Assembly (NCBI GenBank): GCA_037974965.1
Contig: JBBPFI010000001.1
Coordinates: 496,001 to 560,000 of the forward strand
Direction: 5' to 3'
DNA length: 64,000 bases
Origin: Dacryopinax spathularia
Lineage: Eukaryota > Basidiomycota > Dacrymycetes > Dacrymycetales > Dacrymycetaceae
The translations under genes and the position numbers were made by a program. Positions 45,801 to 56,423 of this stretch are shown one piece after another; the first letter of the stretch is position 1; every line of letters starts with the position of its first letter. The notes under the pieces are model-generated. The model saw only the letters and a list, made by a program, of their open reading frames with translations. It made no database searches and was not told the origin of the DNA.

Positions 45801-48800
45801 GAAGATCCGCCTACTGAGAGTCGGCACCTGCCCTCGCTTCGCTTTCTTCAAACGGGCAAACGCGCAAGCGCTGAATCGCCGAGGATCGAGCCAATCTACC
45901 GTGTCGGGTATGGAGGTTAGCAAATTCGGGGACGAGGACACTCACATTTGTTTGGCTGGACAAGCGGATGGTATGTTTCCCACTTGTGGATGGGATGGTT
46001 CTAATGCTCTGTACAGATGCCTATAAGATCCAGATCAATTTGACCACCACGCGCATAGCGGAGCTGGAGAAAGAGTTCAAGGAACTTTCTCAAACAAAGA
46101 CCGGGACGAACGGCACCGATGATAGCACCAATGCATCCGGACCCTCTGTTGTAAGATGAACACACAGTTCCGCGTTCCCCTGCTCAAGGAATTTTACAGA
46201 CGGACAGAGAAGCGGACCTCCTAATGAAAATACGACTGCTGCGCGAATATATCTCCCGGTTGAAGAAGGCTGAGGAACAAGTTGGCGCTGACGGTGGCCT
46301 GAATCACTCGTTCTTCGAGCAAGGTGCCTTTGCACCCCATGAGCCGACCAGCAATCCGGATCCCACATCGACGCACGACTGGATGAAGTTTGACAACGTT
46401 TATGAAGCACACTTCCCTACGATATTCCTAAGCAATGATACCCGAAACGTATAGCCACCGCCTCATCATATTTCTGTTCTCGTCACTAACACGTATGGCA
46501 GGTTTTGCTGGACTACTATTATAGCTCTCGTGCACACCGCGGCCTTGAATACCACATGACGGAGAGGTAGGATACCTTCGCGTGCCCTCTAGAACGTGAG
46601 CCTGACCCCTCGTCAGGGCAATTAAGTTCATTCGTGACCATGCGAAGCCAGTGGACGAACGCGTACCTGAGCCAGACGATATGAAGACTGCTTCGCAGCC
46701 AGCCCTGAATGCAAGCGCGCAGAGTGGCCGCGTGCAGGGAGCTGCACAAGGGCTATTCCGTCTCTTTGCACATGATGGCCGTCCATCCGAGGATACAGCA
46801 AGGTGGCGACCACACCACATCGATGACATTTTCGAGGATCCCCACACTGGCTGGCTGGACGATGTCATCATCCGCAGAAGCCACATTGCAAGATTAATTA
46901 AGCCACAGCTTGTGCTACGCAGCGACCTCAACGCCGACTCCATCACGGTGGTTGCCATTCGTTCGGTCTACATACGCAATTTCACTGTGCTTGATCGAGA
47001 ACATCTGGAGGACCCTATCAATGGTCCAATCATGCAGCGGTGAGTGCCTGGGTTGCGACAGAGCGAACGCACATTGACCTTTTGTAGAAATTATGTGTCT
47101 CTCAACGGACTCCAGGTGTTTTATCCTGCGCGTGATCAAGTATTTGCGACTTCTCACGTTTTTGTGCCGCTAGAGGTGTTGCTGGATATACGAAGTGAAA
47201 CCCGAGACTTCGAGCGACTGGTTCCGTATACGGACGCTAAGCTTCACTATGACAAGTTCAATCAACTGCGGCTGCGGAAGAACATGCGCACCGCATCCGT
47301 GGATAGCCTTTCGCGTCGCAATGAACATCTCAAGCTCAATATGGATCGTTTGGTCATCGGCATACCAGCCTTCTCTGTGTCTGCAGATGCTCGGAATTAT
47401 GCCGCCATTTACAATGTTGTGACCGATCTCCTGCTTTACCGGGACCCGGCTCAGAAGGCACGTACTCAGAAGCTCGAAACATTCTTGTATAGCTACGATT
47501 TCACCGATCTCGACTCTGCTGCGGACGTCGTCTCAGGACTTCAGAGGAGAATGCGCTACCTTGCCGAAGTGGAAAAGGCGAACATCTTGAGGCCGCCACA
47601 TGAAGGTGCCATTCAAGAGCAACTCGCCGTCCGTGCGGAAATGCAGAGCTTGGCTGAAGAACTCAGTTTCATCTTCGATGCTATCAAGCTAAAACAGGAC
47701 AAGGCGGGCGGCCGCGGTAGGGAGGGCGACAGCTCTGCTGTGCGTTTGGAGACCTACGTAACAGACATTTCGTGGATGATGCTCGACCCGCGGCATGCGC
47801 TACTCGCCAAATTGTCAGCGAAGGGCATCGCGTTTTCCTGGCTGAGCAGGAAAGATGGGTCGGCAAGCAGTACGGTTGATCTTGATGACCTCCTTGTTCT
47901 CAACAGCACCCCGGACGCGCTCTTCCCCGAAATTCTCTGCAAGTACGAGCGTCCGGCCAACCACCCAATGGTGAAGGCTGGCAAGTTCGTGCGGGCTTCC
48001 TGGAGCACGCTTCCCCCAGTATCCGGCATATCCATCATTCGCTCTTTCGAGCTGCAATTCCACCCCATCAGACTGCAAATCGAGAGGAAAGTGGGTCGTC
48101 AAATTATGGACTACATATTTGGGCGCAATACGAAACGAAAGGACGTTGATGCGGACGCTCAAGTTCGTCGGGCGAACGGCTCAAGCGCGGTGCAATCGAC
48201 GGCAAGGTCTTCTGTGTTTCCTCTGAGCAAGCGTCACTCCAGTGGACCACCAGGTCCAGAGAGGAACGGCAACGTTGATGAAGTGGGCAAGCTGCAACGA
48301 CCCAGAGTGGTCCTCAATCGACCCTCTTCACTGCAGGATGTCACTAAAGCGGGCAGCGAAGCGCGACCAAGAGTTTTGAAGCACGTGCCTTCCTCGGACG
48401 CCCTGATCAGCCCCATGTCTGCATCAAATAACCCGGATGCCATGGAAATGCGGACTCGTGCGGCCCAGAATCGCACGTTCTTGGAGATCAATGTGGCCAG
48501 CTCAGTTCTTGTTTTGAGCTACAAGGTGCGTGTGTGGACCATTCATTGAAGGACGAGATGCTGATACGCATTCGCAGAGTGAGAAGGCGAAGAGCATCAC
48601 GGATCTATACGACTTCCGCTTTCAAGTACCCTCCTTCCAGTACCGCAATCAGACATGGAGTGTAGGAGGTTTCCGTCATATTGGGACCATAAGCTGATTC
48701 TTACCCTCAACAGTTCGAGGATCTCGTCCAACAACTTCGCAGGGACGTCATCAAGTCTGCCTGGCAACAGAAGGGTGCACTGTTCAAGGAAGTTGTGACC

Positions 48801-49379
48801 AAATCCCGACGTCCCCAGCATCTTCTCCAGCAGTCCAGGCAGAACAGCGAAAATGGTCGAGCCTCTAAGTGGTCCAATGAAAATCAGCCAAGCGCGGATC
48901 TACCCACTGGAAAAAAGAACCGCGCGACAAAGCTGTGGCACGCATTGCAGAATAGAGGGAAGCATAAGCGCGGAAAGGGATCCGAGTCCCCCATGGCACC
49001 CAGTGTTGCATCCAGTCAGGCCTCACCTAGCAATTCCAGCTCTGCGTCCAGCGCGCCGCGATCCCGCGCACACTCTGAGGATGAGATAAGGGGCAATGAG
49101 GATGAGGCTGAGGCTGACGTGGGACATTGGATGGACGACGATAAGGAACCGCACTTCCGCTCGACCTCGCCCGACCCGCTCGGATCAGATACCAGCGCAA
49201 GCTCCTCCAGTTTCAATTTTGTATGTGGCTCCCACAATGAATCTGTAGCGGAGTACTCATTGTTCTTACTGTAGCCCGTGGAAGAGGAGGACGTTTTCGA
49301 GCGCGAGCTGGCTGAACGACCCCCGCAAGGCACAACCCGCCCCTCTGTTCGCAGGCGCACCGTTTCCGCCCTTAACTGA
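39828..49379 (+). CDS. Bridge-like lipid transfer protein, FMP27/Hob/BLTP2 (SABRE) family
   Basis: Eleven exons keep one frame over 9.5 kb (39828-41333, 41387-45228, 45279-45970, 46017-46150, 46200-46448, 46502-46566, 46617-47039, 47088-48525, 48578-48661, 48714-49220, 49275-49379) and give 3,014 residues. An N-terminal membrane anchor (LLTAGVVILFTTLILVVVRY) leads into a chain of RBG beta-groove units. Landmarks are the FMP27 GFWDK block near residue 1,550 (PTLGFWDKLRLVFHWRIKLG), the SW block crossing an intron near 1,780 (WSWWRLFDGTMSVPIRQGKL) and a C-terminal VPSFQYRNQTWSFEDLVQQL. Proteins of this family form long hydrophobic channels that move phospholipids between the endoplasmic reticulum and the plasma membrane or mitochondria. 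It is somewhat longer than yeast Hob1 and Hob2 because of Ser/Pro-rich loops and a disordered tail. It is the largest gene in the window. Confidence 0.93.
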
Positions 49380-49507
49380 TCTATACTTAACCGAGTACCA
49401 CTTGCAATTTTTTGTCATGTTTACCCAGAAAGCATTGTACACTACTCATGCACGTTTATTTGTTCTCTTCCTTTTAATGGTCGTTATAGCTGGGTAATTG
49501 ACTATTG

Positions 49508-50312
49508 TCATAAGTCAGCTTCGACCGCAGCTGCCATGTCGCCTAATGTATCGAACTTCCAGTCATATCTCGCCTCCGGGGCTGCGTGACCCATGAATGC
49601 GTCTTTGCGAGAAATCCAAGCGCGGGCTAGTCCTAGCTTGGTTGCCGGTGTATGGTCGTGGAATAAACTCTGAGCGGTGACAAGCACCTCTTCCTTTTCA
49701 ACGCCGAACTCCTCCTTGGCAACCTGGAGCATCACCTCGAAATTGCGCAAGTCTGGCTTGTATGAACCAATGTCTTCGGCCAGGAGAGCCTTATCGAACT
49801 GGAAGCCATGCTCTAACAGGCGACGGGATTGAGCGAATATGAGTCGATCGGTATTTGACAAGACAAGCAGCTTGTAATGCTTGCTGAGCTTGACGAGGGC
49901 ATCCACTGTGTCAGGGAAGGGGTACCACTGGGCGGTGCTCGCCGCGAAGACGTCGGCCTCGTCCTGCGAAGCATCGTATGAGAATGTGTCCTTGGCAAAC
50001 TTCTTATACGAGTTCGAGAGGATGTCGGTGTAGTGCATGTTTGGGTGCTTTTCCTGAAGTTCGGATTCGGTGCAGCCGAAAGCCTCCAGAGCTTCTTTCT
50101 TCGACCATGCACGGGACTCGGGTGTGCGCTCCAGCAATGGCTTCAGAGCTGTATAGATGCCCGTTTCCCAGTCCTTTTGCATACAACAAGCGCTTAAGTG
50201 CGGTGAACATCTCGGACAGCTACACGCTTACGATCAGTGTTCCGTAGCAGTCGAAGCACAACAGCTTGAAGTCAGTTAGCTTCTTGGAGGTTCGTGGCTC
50301 TTTGAGCGACAT
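49508..50312 (-). CDS. HAD-superfamily hydrolase, haloacid dehalogenase type II-like
   Basis: Exons 50312-50232 and 50173-49508 give 248 residues. Motif I is LLCFDCYGTLIDWETGI with nucleophile D21. The second residue after it is Tyr, as in type II haloacid dehalogenases, not the Asp of phosphatases. Motif II is LVLSNTDRLIF, the lysine motif is IGSYKPD, and motif IV lies in SLFHDHTPATKLGLARAWIS. A cap domain with YTDILSNSYKKFAKDT lies between motifs I and II. Fungal members are common, and few have known substrates. The short first exon ends in GTLI, exactly at the motif, and the splice to DWETG is required. The stop is 129 bp from that of the converging lipid-transfer gene. Confidence 0.87.
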
Positions 50313-50679
50313 GGTTCTGACAGGTAGTGCAGATTCGTTCCGAATGTATCCAGCGGGGTTTCAGTCTACAATGGATGGAGGTGTCTCTGTCCTCTTTATC
50401 AAGCTGGATTAGAAGCAAGTCACGCTGACGAGGTAGTAGACGGACCGATGTCCAGTGACGTAGATCAGGGTCTGAGAAAGACTACGCCTTATGATGAGTC
50501 ACCATTCTTCCGACGAGTTGTGTTAGTGCAAGCGGTCGACCGCAAACAAACAAAGCGCTGGGCTTCTCAATGCACCAAATCCGGCACATCCACGGCGAAG
50601 TCGAGACGAAATATGAGTATAAAATACATTGCAAGCCTACTCCGCCGCGTAAGTCCCACCTCGTTACATGGACAGCTCG

Positions 50680-51802
50680 CTATCGTCTCTCATCGCGATA
50701 ATCTTTGGGACGATGTGGAGACGGGCGCCTCGGTGACCGCGACCTATCTCTACGTCGATCTCGCTCGTCGGGGCGACGATATCCCTCGTCGGAGTCGCGA
50801 CGATCCCTCTCCCTCTCCCTCTCCCTATGCCGCCCTCCGCCCTCCGCTTCCTCGTCATGGCGACGTCGATCCCGTTGCCGGTAATCTTCCTCGTCGCGTG
50901 TAGCTTCCTTTCGTGCAGGTGGCGTACCATTCGCTCGTGAGCGGCTCTTCGACTTGTCCTCCTTATCGTCCTTCAACCCTAATCTCTTCAGCCGCTTCCT
51001 CTCTTTCCTTGCTGCTCGCTCCTCCGGTGTCTCGTCCTCCCGCTTTCGTTTCTTCTTCTTCTCTTTTTCCTTTCCCGCAGCTTTCTCTTCTTTCCGTCGC
51101 TGGAGGAGCCATTCCCGCATGGGATCCTCGGGATCAATGCTTGGTGCCTCCGATACTGTGTCCTCGTCGTCATCCTCTTCCTCTGCACATGTCATGAGAA
51201 ATCCGAATATCACGCTATGACTGTAGACTCACCAGCTGTGATGGCCGGCAAGGCATTTAGCTGCTCCTCTTCTGCCTCCTTCATCTTTCCGTCCTCTCCT
51301 CGTTCCAGATTCTTGTACTTGGAAACATGGTCGACTCGTATCGTCCGACCAAGGATGTTGGCACCGTTCAAGTTGTCAACAGCCAGGACTGTCGATCGCT
51401 GATCTTCGTACATGAGGAAGGCGAAGCCCTTGGGCTTGCCCGTACCCTTGTCGCGGGGCATGTTGACGTTGACCGGTTCGCCATATCTTTTGAGCGAATC
51501 AGCAGAACTTCGTAGAGCTATACTTGGATTCTTACTGGGAGAATATCGTAATCACATCGCCTTCAGTGAGATCATACGGCAAACCGCCGATGAAAATGTA
51601 TGCCGAGTCTGAACGGCGGCTGGTCAGTTTGGCATGAGCCTGGTGTTGGAGGGACTCTGCTCGCCCTTGTACTGATCATGCCATGACCCTTGTCCACCTA
51701 GTTGCAGCTCGCGTTCATTGATCCTCTGTATTTCTTTCACAACGCTAGATCGATATTAGCAACTGGTTCTTAGGAAGGCCACACCTATCAGACTTACTTC
51801 AT
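50680..51802 (-). CDS. IST3: IST3/Snu17 (RBMX2), RES-complex splicing factor
   Basis: Exons 51802-51798, 51744-51665, 51608-51536, 51486-51233 and 51182-50680 give 304 residues. The start [18 protein letters not shown] and [20 protein letters not shown] are diagnostic. The RRM continues with RNP motifs YIFIGGL and [13 protein letters not shown], and ends at [16 protein letters not shown]3 with Bud13 and Pml1 forms the RES complex, which binds the activated spliceosome. After the RRM comes an acidic stretch ([20 protein letters not shown]) and a long Arg/Asp/Glu-rich tail ending in an SR-like [14 protein letters not shown], longer than in yeast Snu17. Two gene-structure oddities stand out: the first coding exon is only five bases (ATGAA), and intron 2 starts with GC, not GT. 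The start lies 167 bp from the divergent LigB gene. Confidence 0.92.
51665..51802 (-). other. Five-base first coding exon and GC-AG intron of IST3
   Basis: The start codon exon is ATGAA, followed by a GTAAGT intron ending at 51745. The second exon ends TACAAGG at 51665, and the next bases are GCGAGC. No GT donor nearby keeps the WHDQYK-DSAYIF reading that the family demands, so a GC-AG intron (51664-51609) is needed. Confidence 0.7.
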
Positions 51803-51969
51803 CTCGTCGCGGTTGGTGGCCAAGGCAGCTCGAAAGCCAAAAGGACCCTGAGTTTGCTGACGAGAGTGCCATGACGTGAGGATGCGTTCCTTACCTAAAG
51901 GTCCTCTGATGCGGTCTGCATCGTTAGCAAGCATATTTAACCGGCCAACATGTCGCTCTCAATCGCTAT

Positions 51970-53411
51970 ATGTTTGTCCTCCTGACGGCAAGATCTAGAA
52001 ACGTCTTGGCTGTGCTCCTTGTAGTTCTGGCAACACTTCTGGGATTAATAGGCTTTCGCGGCGGTCTGAAGCGCCTGAACTTGTCTCCCCTGTCGAATGC
52101 TGCTTTGAATCTGCATACTACTCAAACCTCTGCCATGTCTACTTCTGCTTTGCCCAAGACGCCAGAGGAATGGCGTGCGGCTTTGGACTCTCTGCCCGAT
52201 GCTGCTCATAATGGTGGAAAGATCCCTGCGTTCTTCTTCGCTCACGGAAGTATGTCTCTTCATCCTCGCAATCGTTGCATCAGAGCGCCGCATACATCTA
52301 CTTGCTAGGTCCTATTCTCGCTTGGGAACGTAAATTCGGAATACCTCACTACATGACGGAGATGTGGAAGTCGGCCGGAAATGAGTCACCTCATGCGGCC
52401 TTTCTGCGCGACTTCGGACGCGTGCTGCTGGAGAAGTACAAGCCGCGAGCGATCGTTGTCTTCAGGTGGGAGCTTCCAAGGCAACCTTGTTGTACATGAT
52501 TGACGCGGCCTTCAGCGCACATTGGGAGACGAGCGGCGTTCGACTGGGTATGGCGTGATCTACTGTCGAGTTTGTATCGTGTTAACTCATCCGGCTAGTG
52601 ACGGATTACGGCGAAGAGAACCCTCTATTGATGGACTACTATGGTTTCCAGAAAGAGGTAGCTTCACCCTACGAATAATCCCTGTCAGCGCTCATTCTCC
52701 TCCAGCTGTACCAGCTCAAATTCAAATCGCGCGGGGATTCCGAAGTCACTGCTCGCGTAGTGGAAGCATTCAAGAAGGCAGGCTACAACGCTCGCCCTAC
52801 CCCTGTCACCGAGCCGAGAGGAGACGATGGACGTGGATTTGAAGGGCCAGGGCTGGACCACGGCGTGTTCATCCCTTTCCGACTCATGTTCGGTGAGACG
52901 CCGGAGGTACCGGTCGTCCAGGCGAGCATAGACGCGAAGCTCACGCCGGAGAGTGAGTGGAAGCTTGGCCAGGCTGTGGAGGAACTTCGGTCAGTATGCT
53001 ACTAAGATCAGTTCGAGCGTTGCTGATGGCGCCAGTTCGGAGGGCATCCTTGTTCTTTCTGGCGGACTGACGACACACAACCTGCGCGATTTCTCAAGCT
53101 TCGCCGAAACTACAGCCTCAGCACCGTACCATGCGTGGGATAATGCTGTAGATGAGGCCATTTCGGTAGAAGAGGTACGTTTCTCGTCCGTCTACCAGGA
53201 AAAAGGACGCCGTCTCATACAATCCTGTCAGCCTGAAGTGCGCAAGAAGGCCCTCGTCGCTCTGGCTTCGCACAAGTCATTCCGTCTAGCCCACCCAAGG
53301 GAGGAGCACTTCGTTCCCCTCTACATCGCTGCCGGTGCGGGAGAGAAGGGCAAGTCCAAGGTCTTGCTCGCGCGGTATGGGCTGAAAGCCGTCGCGTTCG
53401 GTTTGGAGTGA
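51970..53411 (+). CDS. LigB-type extradiol aromatic ring-opening dioxygenase (DODA-like)
   Basis: Seven exons (51970-52249, 52309-52465, 52516-52547, 52599-52657, 52706-52989, 53036-53174, 53232-53411) give 376 residues. Family motifs are PAFFFAHGSPIL with the first metal-binding histidine, SPHAAFLRDFG, AIVVFSAHWETSGVRL with the second, LDHGVFIPFRLMF with a third, and ILVLSGGLTTHNLRDF. Class III LigB enzymes cleave catechol rings with non-haem Fe(II) or bind Zn(II). The group includes DOPA 4,5-dioxygenase. The substrate is unknown. From the first ATG the protein has a membrane-anchor-like start (NVLAVLLVVLATLLGLIGF). The ATG at 52135 (MSTSALPKTPEEW) gives the usual soluble 321-residue form. 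Alternative starts could send the enzyme to two places. It shares a 167-bp promoter with IST3. Confidence 0.87.
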
Positions 53412-54019
53412 TCTGTTTACTTGTGCGTGAAGCATTGCTGTATCAACATCGATAGCATTTTGTGCGATGTGCTGCTGTCTGAGACATGTACGAGGCCGAT
53501 GGTTACGGCAGAGCGCTTACTTACTTGAGGATCACGTTCTGCTGAACAATATATGTGGAGGTTCAGGGATGGCGGCGACGTCCTGCTGGTCCCCAACTTA
53601 GGATGAGCTGGCAGTCATATAACGCACAGCGCCTCGGCGAGAGCATAAGACGTTCTTGGACGGATTGTCGTCGAAGGGTTTGGTTCAGGCGTTCTCGCGT
53701 CGAACACGACACGAAGATGGTACATTTCATCGTTGATAAACAACGCAGAAGAGGCCGGGGAACGTGTGGTTCCCCGGACCGATGTAGCAGTTACCCCGCC
53801 TCCACTGCACGTGCCGCCTCCAAGGGACCCTTCTCCACCTCTTTCGCACCAAATCCGGCAATTAATGTCTAGCATGACCAAAATGGTGCAATACGCCGTA
53901 TATATAAACCTCTTAGCCCGATGGAGGTAGCCAAGTAGAGCACAACACTCCCAGCTCAACGCTCGACGCTATCCAAAACACCTCTCCTCATTGACCTGAC
54001 GATCTGAAAACCTGACGCA
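53412..54019. promoter_or_regulatory. Spacer with TATA box before DsbA-like gene 1
   Basis: A TATATAAA box at 53899-53906 lies about 114 bp before the start codon at 54020. The rest of the 608-bp spacer holds the 3' end of the LigB gene and shows no other gene. Confidence 0.5.
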
Positions 54020-54858
54020 ATGGCTCTCCTCCCCGCCCTCAAGCCGTTCTGCATCGGCGACTACGCCTCGCCCAACACGCTCGAGCTGTTCATCGACTAT
54101 AACTGCCCGTACTCGGCCAAGCTGGTCAGGAATGGCGTGGATAAGGTCATCAAGCCCCTCATTACTGAAGGCGGGAAGTACGAGGGAGTCATCAAGCTTA
54201 TCTTCAGGCTGAACCCGCAGCCTTGGCATGGTGAGCAAGCTGCCCATACGAGGGATAGAGTGTGGGCTTATACGAAGACTAGCATCGACCACCTTCATGC
54301 ATGAGGGCTCTGTGGCCGTCGCCCTTGCCGCACCCGAGAGCTGGTACAAGTTCACGCTCCTCGTATGTCTGCCGTACTCCAGACCTTCGCGGTAGTGACT
54401 GACCCCTGCCCCAGCTGTACGACAACCAACAGCGCTGGTATGAATCCCAAGCCGCGCACCTGACCCCCACCGAGATCCGTGGCCAGATTGGAGAGTGCGT
54501 TCCCGTTGACTGATATCTTCTCCAGCTGCTGATCCTCCGATGTTGTAGGCTAGCTGCTGGTCTGGTCGGCAAGGAGAAAGGCGCCAAAGTGAAAGACCTC
54601 CTGACCATCCCTGGTGACGGGAACCGGACGAACAAGGTGACCGAGGAGTTCAAGTACAACAGTGCGTCTTATCCTAGCTTCTCGAATGCTGGTTGTACTA
54701 ATGCAGTTCCCTGCGCTCGTGCAGTCAAGATCTCCCGCCAGAACGGGATCCACGTCACGCCGTCCGCATGCTGGAACGGCCTGCACGTCCCGTCCGTGTC
54801 GAGCTCGTGGGGCGAGAAAGAGTGGACCGAGTTCTTCCAGGAGAACGTCAAGCTGTAA
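54020..54858 (+). CDS. DsbA-fold thioredoxin-like protein, copy 1
   Basis: Five exons of 211, 80, 80, 113 and 134 bases (54020-54230, 54283-54362, 54415-54494, 54549-54661, 54725-54858) give 205 residues. The active-site region is ELFIDYNCPYSAKLV: the DsbA position CPYC has become CPYS, so a single catalytic cysteine is left. A helical insert follows (TFMHEGSVAVALAAPESWYK), and the cis-Pro region reads QNGIHVTPSACWNG, with the TP that faces the active site. Such one-cysteine members may act like GST-kappa or isomerase relatives, or be monothiol reductases. No signal peptide is seen, so a cytosolic location is likely. The gene is a tandem duplicate of the next one. Its function is unknown. Confidence 0.82.
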
Positions 54859-55257
54859 GCGGCAGCACGAAAGAGCTCAAGGAGCCGCGGTGCGCTACTG
54901 GGCACGGGTACATGGGCGTTGGAATGGTGTATGCCGTAATGACACAGCGTGGGAAATGCAATCTCGTTACAACTGTGAGCGTGCACAGCTTCCCTCTAGA
55001 CATTGTGAGCGCTATGAGTGGTACCTTTTGTAAAGGCTTGGTGCTGCATATTGTCTGAGCTGCGGGAAAACAACGCTATGGTCACGGCATTCCGGACCCG
55101 ACTCCCGCCCAGTGGGATCCTCGAGCTCGTCATGTAATCGCAATCCCACGTCGCCCTCCTATAAGAGGACTGCACCCCCTCTCATCTGACCGCGGCTTCC
55201 TGTTCCCTGCCTACCCCTGCCATCGACCAGTGACCCGTAGCCCAAACCACAAACAAC
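54859..55257. promoter_or_regulatory. Spacer and promoter of DsbA-like gene 2
   Basis: A TATAAG element at 55160-55165 lies 98 bp before the start of the second gene. The remaining sequence of this 399-bp spacer shows no other feature. Confidence 0.45.
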
Positions 55258-56136
55258 ATGGCCCTCCAACCTAACCTCGCCCCTCTCCAGCTTGGCAACC
55301 CCAGCGCCCCCCACGTCCTCGAGTTCTACATCGACTACGTCTGCCCATACAGCATCAAGCTCGTGCTCAACGCCATCACGCCCGTCCTTCTGCCTCTTAT
55401 CACGAAAGGGGGGAGATACGATGGCAAAGTTCGGATTATCCTCAGGCTGATGCCGCAGCCTTGGCATGGTGCGTCCCTCCGCCCGTGTATCTTCCGCATA
55501 TACGTAGCAAGGTGGACTGAACGGCTTCGGTGTTGACGTATGAAGCGAGCAGCATGCTCTTGCATGAAGCCTCTCTGGCGGCAGCGCGTGTCGCCCCGGA
55601 GAAATGGTACGACGTGAACGTGCAGGTAGGCCTTCCCCCGCCAGTGCATACTCCCACCAGGCTGAACCCCGACCCAGTTCTTCAAACATCAAACAGAGTT
55701 CTTCGACATCCCCGCCTCCAAGCTCTCCCCCACGCAGATCCGCGCCCAGCTCGTCTCGTACGTCCCCCTCTCGCTCATGTCCTCGCGAGGGATTCGCTGA
55801 CCGGACGGGGTCGTGTGACAGGCTGGCGAGCGAGATAATCGGCCAGGAGAAAGGAGCTCAGATGGCGGATTTGCTCGTGCATCGGACGACTCCGAATGGG
55901 GGGACGGCGGTGACGGATGACTTGAAGTACAATAGTGCGTCCTCTTCTTCTGGCTATGTCCGTTTGTTGTGCGTGGACGGCTGGGGCTGATGATGCGCGT
56001 AGTCAAGCTCGGAAGGCAGAATGGGATCCATGTGAGCCCTACGACGCTCTGGGATGGGTTGTTCCAGGGAGCGGTGTCGAGCAGCTGGGGCGAGAAGGAG
56101 TGGACGGAGTTCCTGGAGCAGAACGTCAAGGTGTGA
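55258..56136 (+). CDS. DsbA-fold thioredoxin-like protein, copy 2
   Basis: The exons (55258-55468, 55546-55625, 55678-55757, 55822-55934, 56003-56136) again measure 211, 80, 80, 113 and 134 bases, and the product again has 205 residues. It is clearly a paralogue of copy 1: EFYIDYVCPYSIKLVLNAI, RLMPQPWHASSMLLHEAS, QIRAQLVSLASEIIGQEKGA, QNGIHVSPTTLWDGLF and SSSWGEKEWTEFLEQNVKV. The CPYS site is kept, so the change to Ser predates the duplication. The proteins look about half identical, while the introns share no obvious sequence, so the duplication is old. The cis-Pro position has SP, not TP. The gene converges with the unknown gene at 56424. Confidence 0.82.
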
Positions 56137-56423
56137 CAGTAATAAGGTCAACAAGCGACGGGATGCGATTTCAAAGCTACCGAGTGGCTGGAATGCCAGT
56201 GCTGTGTACAAGATAACAAATATCAAGAATAACAAGATGTGTCGATATATGCGGTGCTATCGCATCTGGTTCGGGTTCACATACAGGTGGGGCGGATTAC
56301 AAGAGATATACACTGTCCTGCGCCAGCTTGGCGCGAATTTTTCGTTACACATCCTGAGATGACATCCTGTGCGCCTCATCAGTACAGGTCGCATACATCT
56401 GCAAACAGAGACGCTCACTCGCT

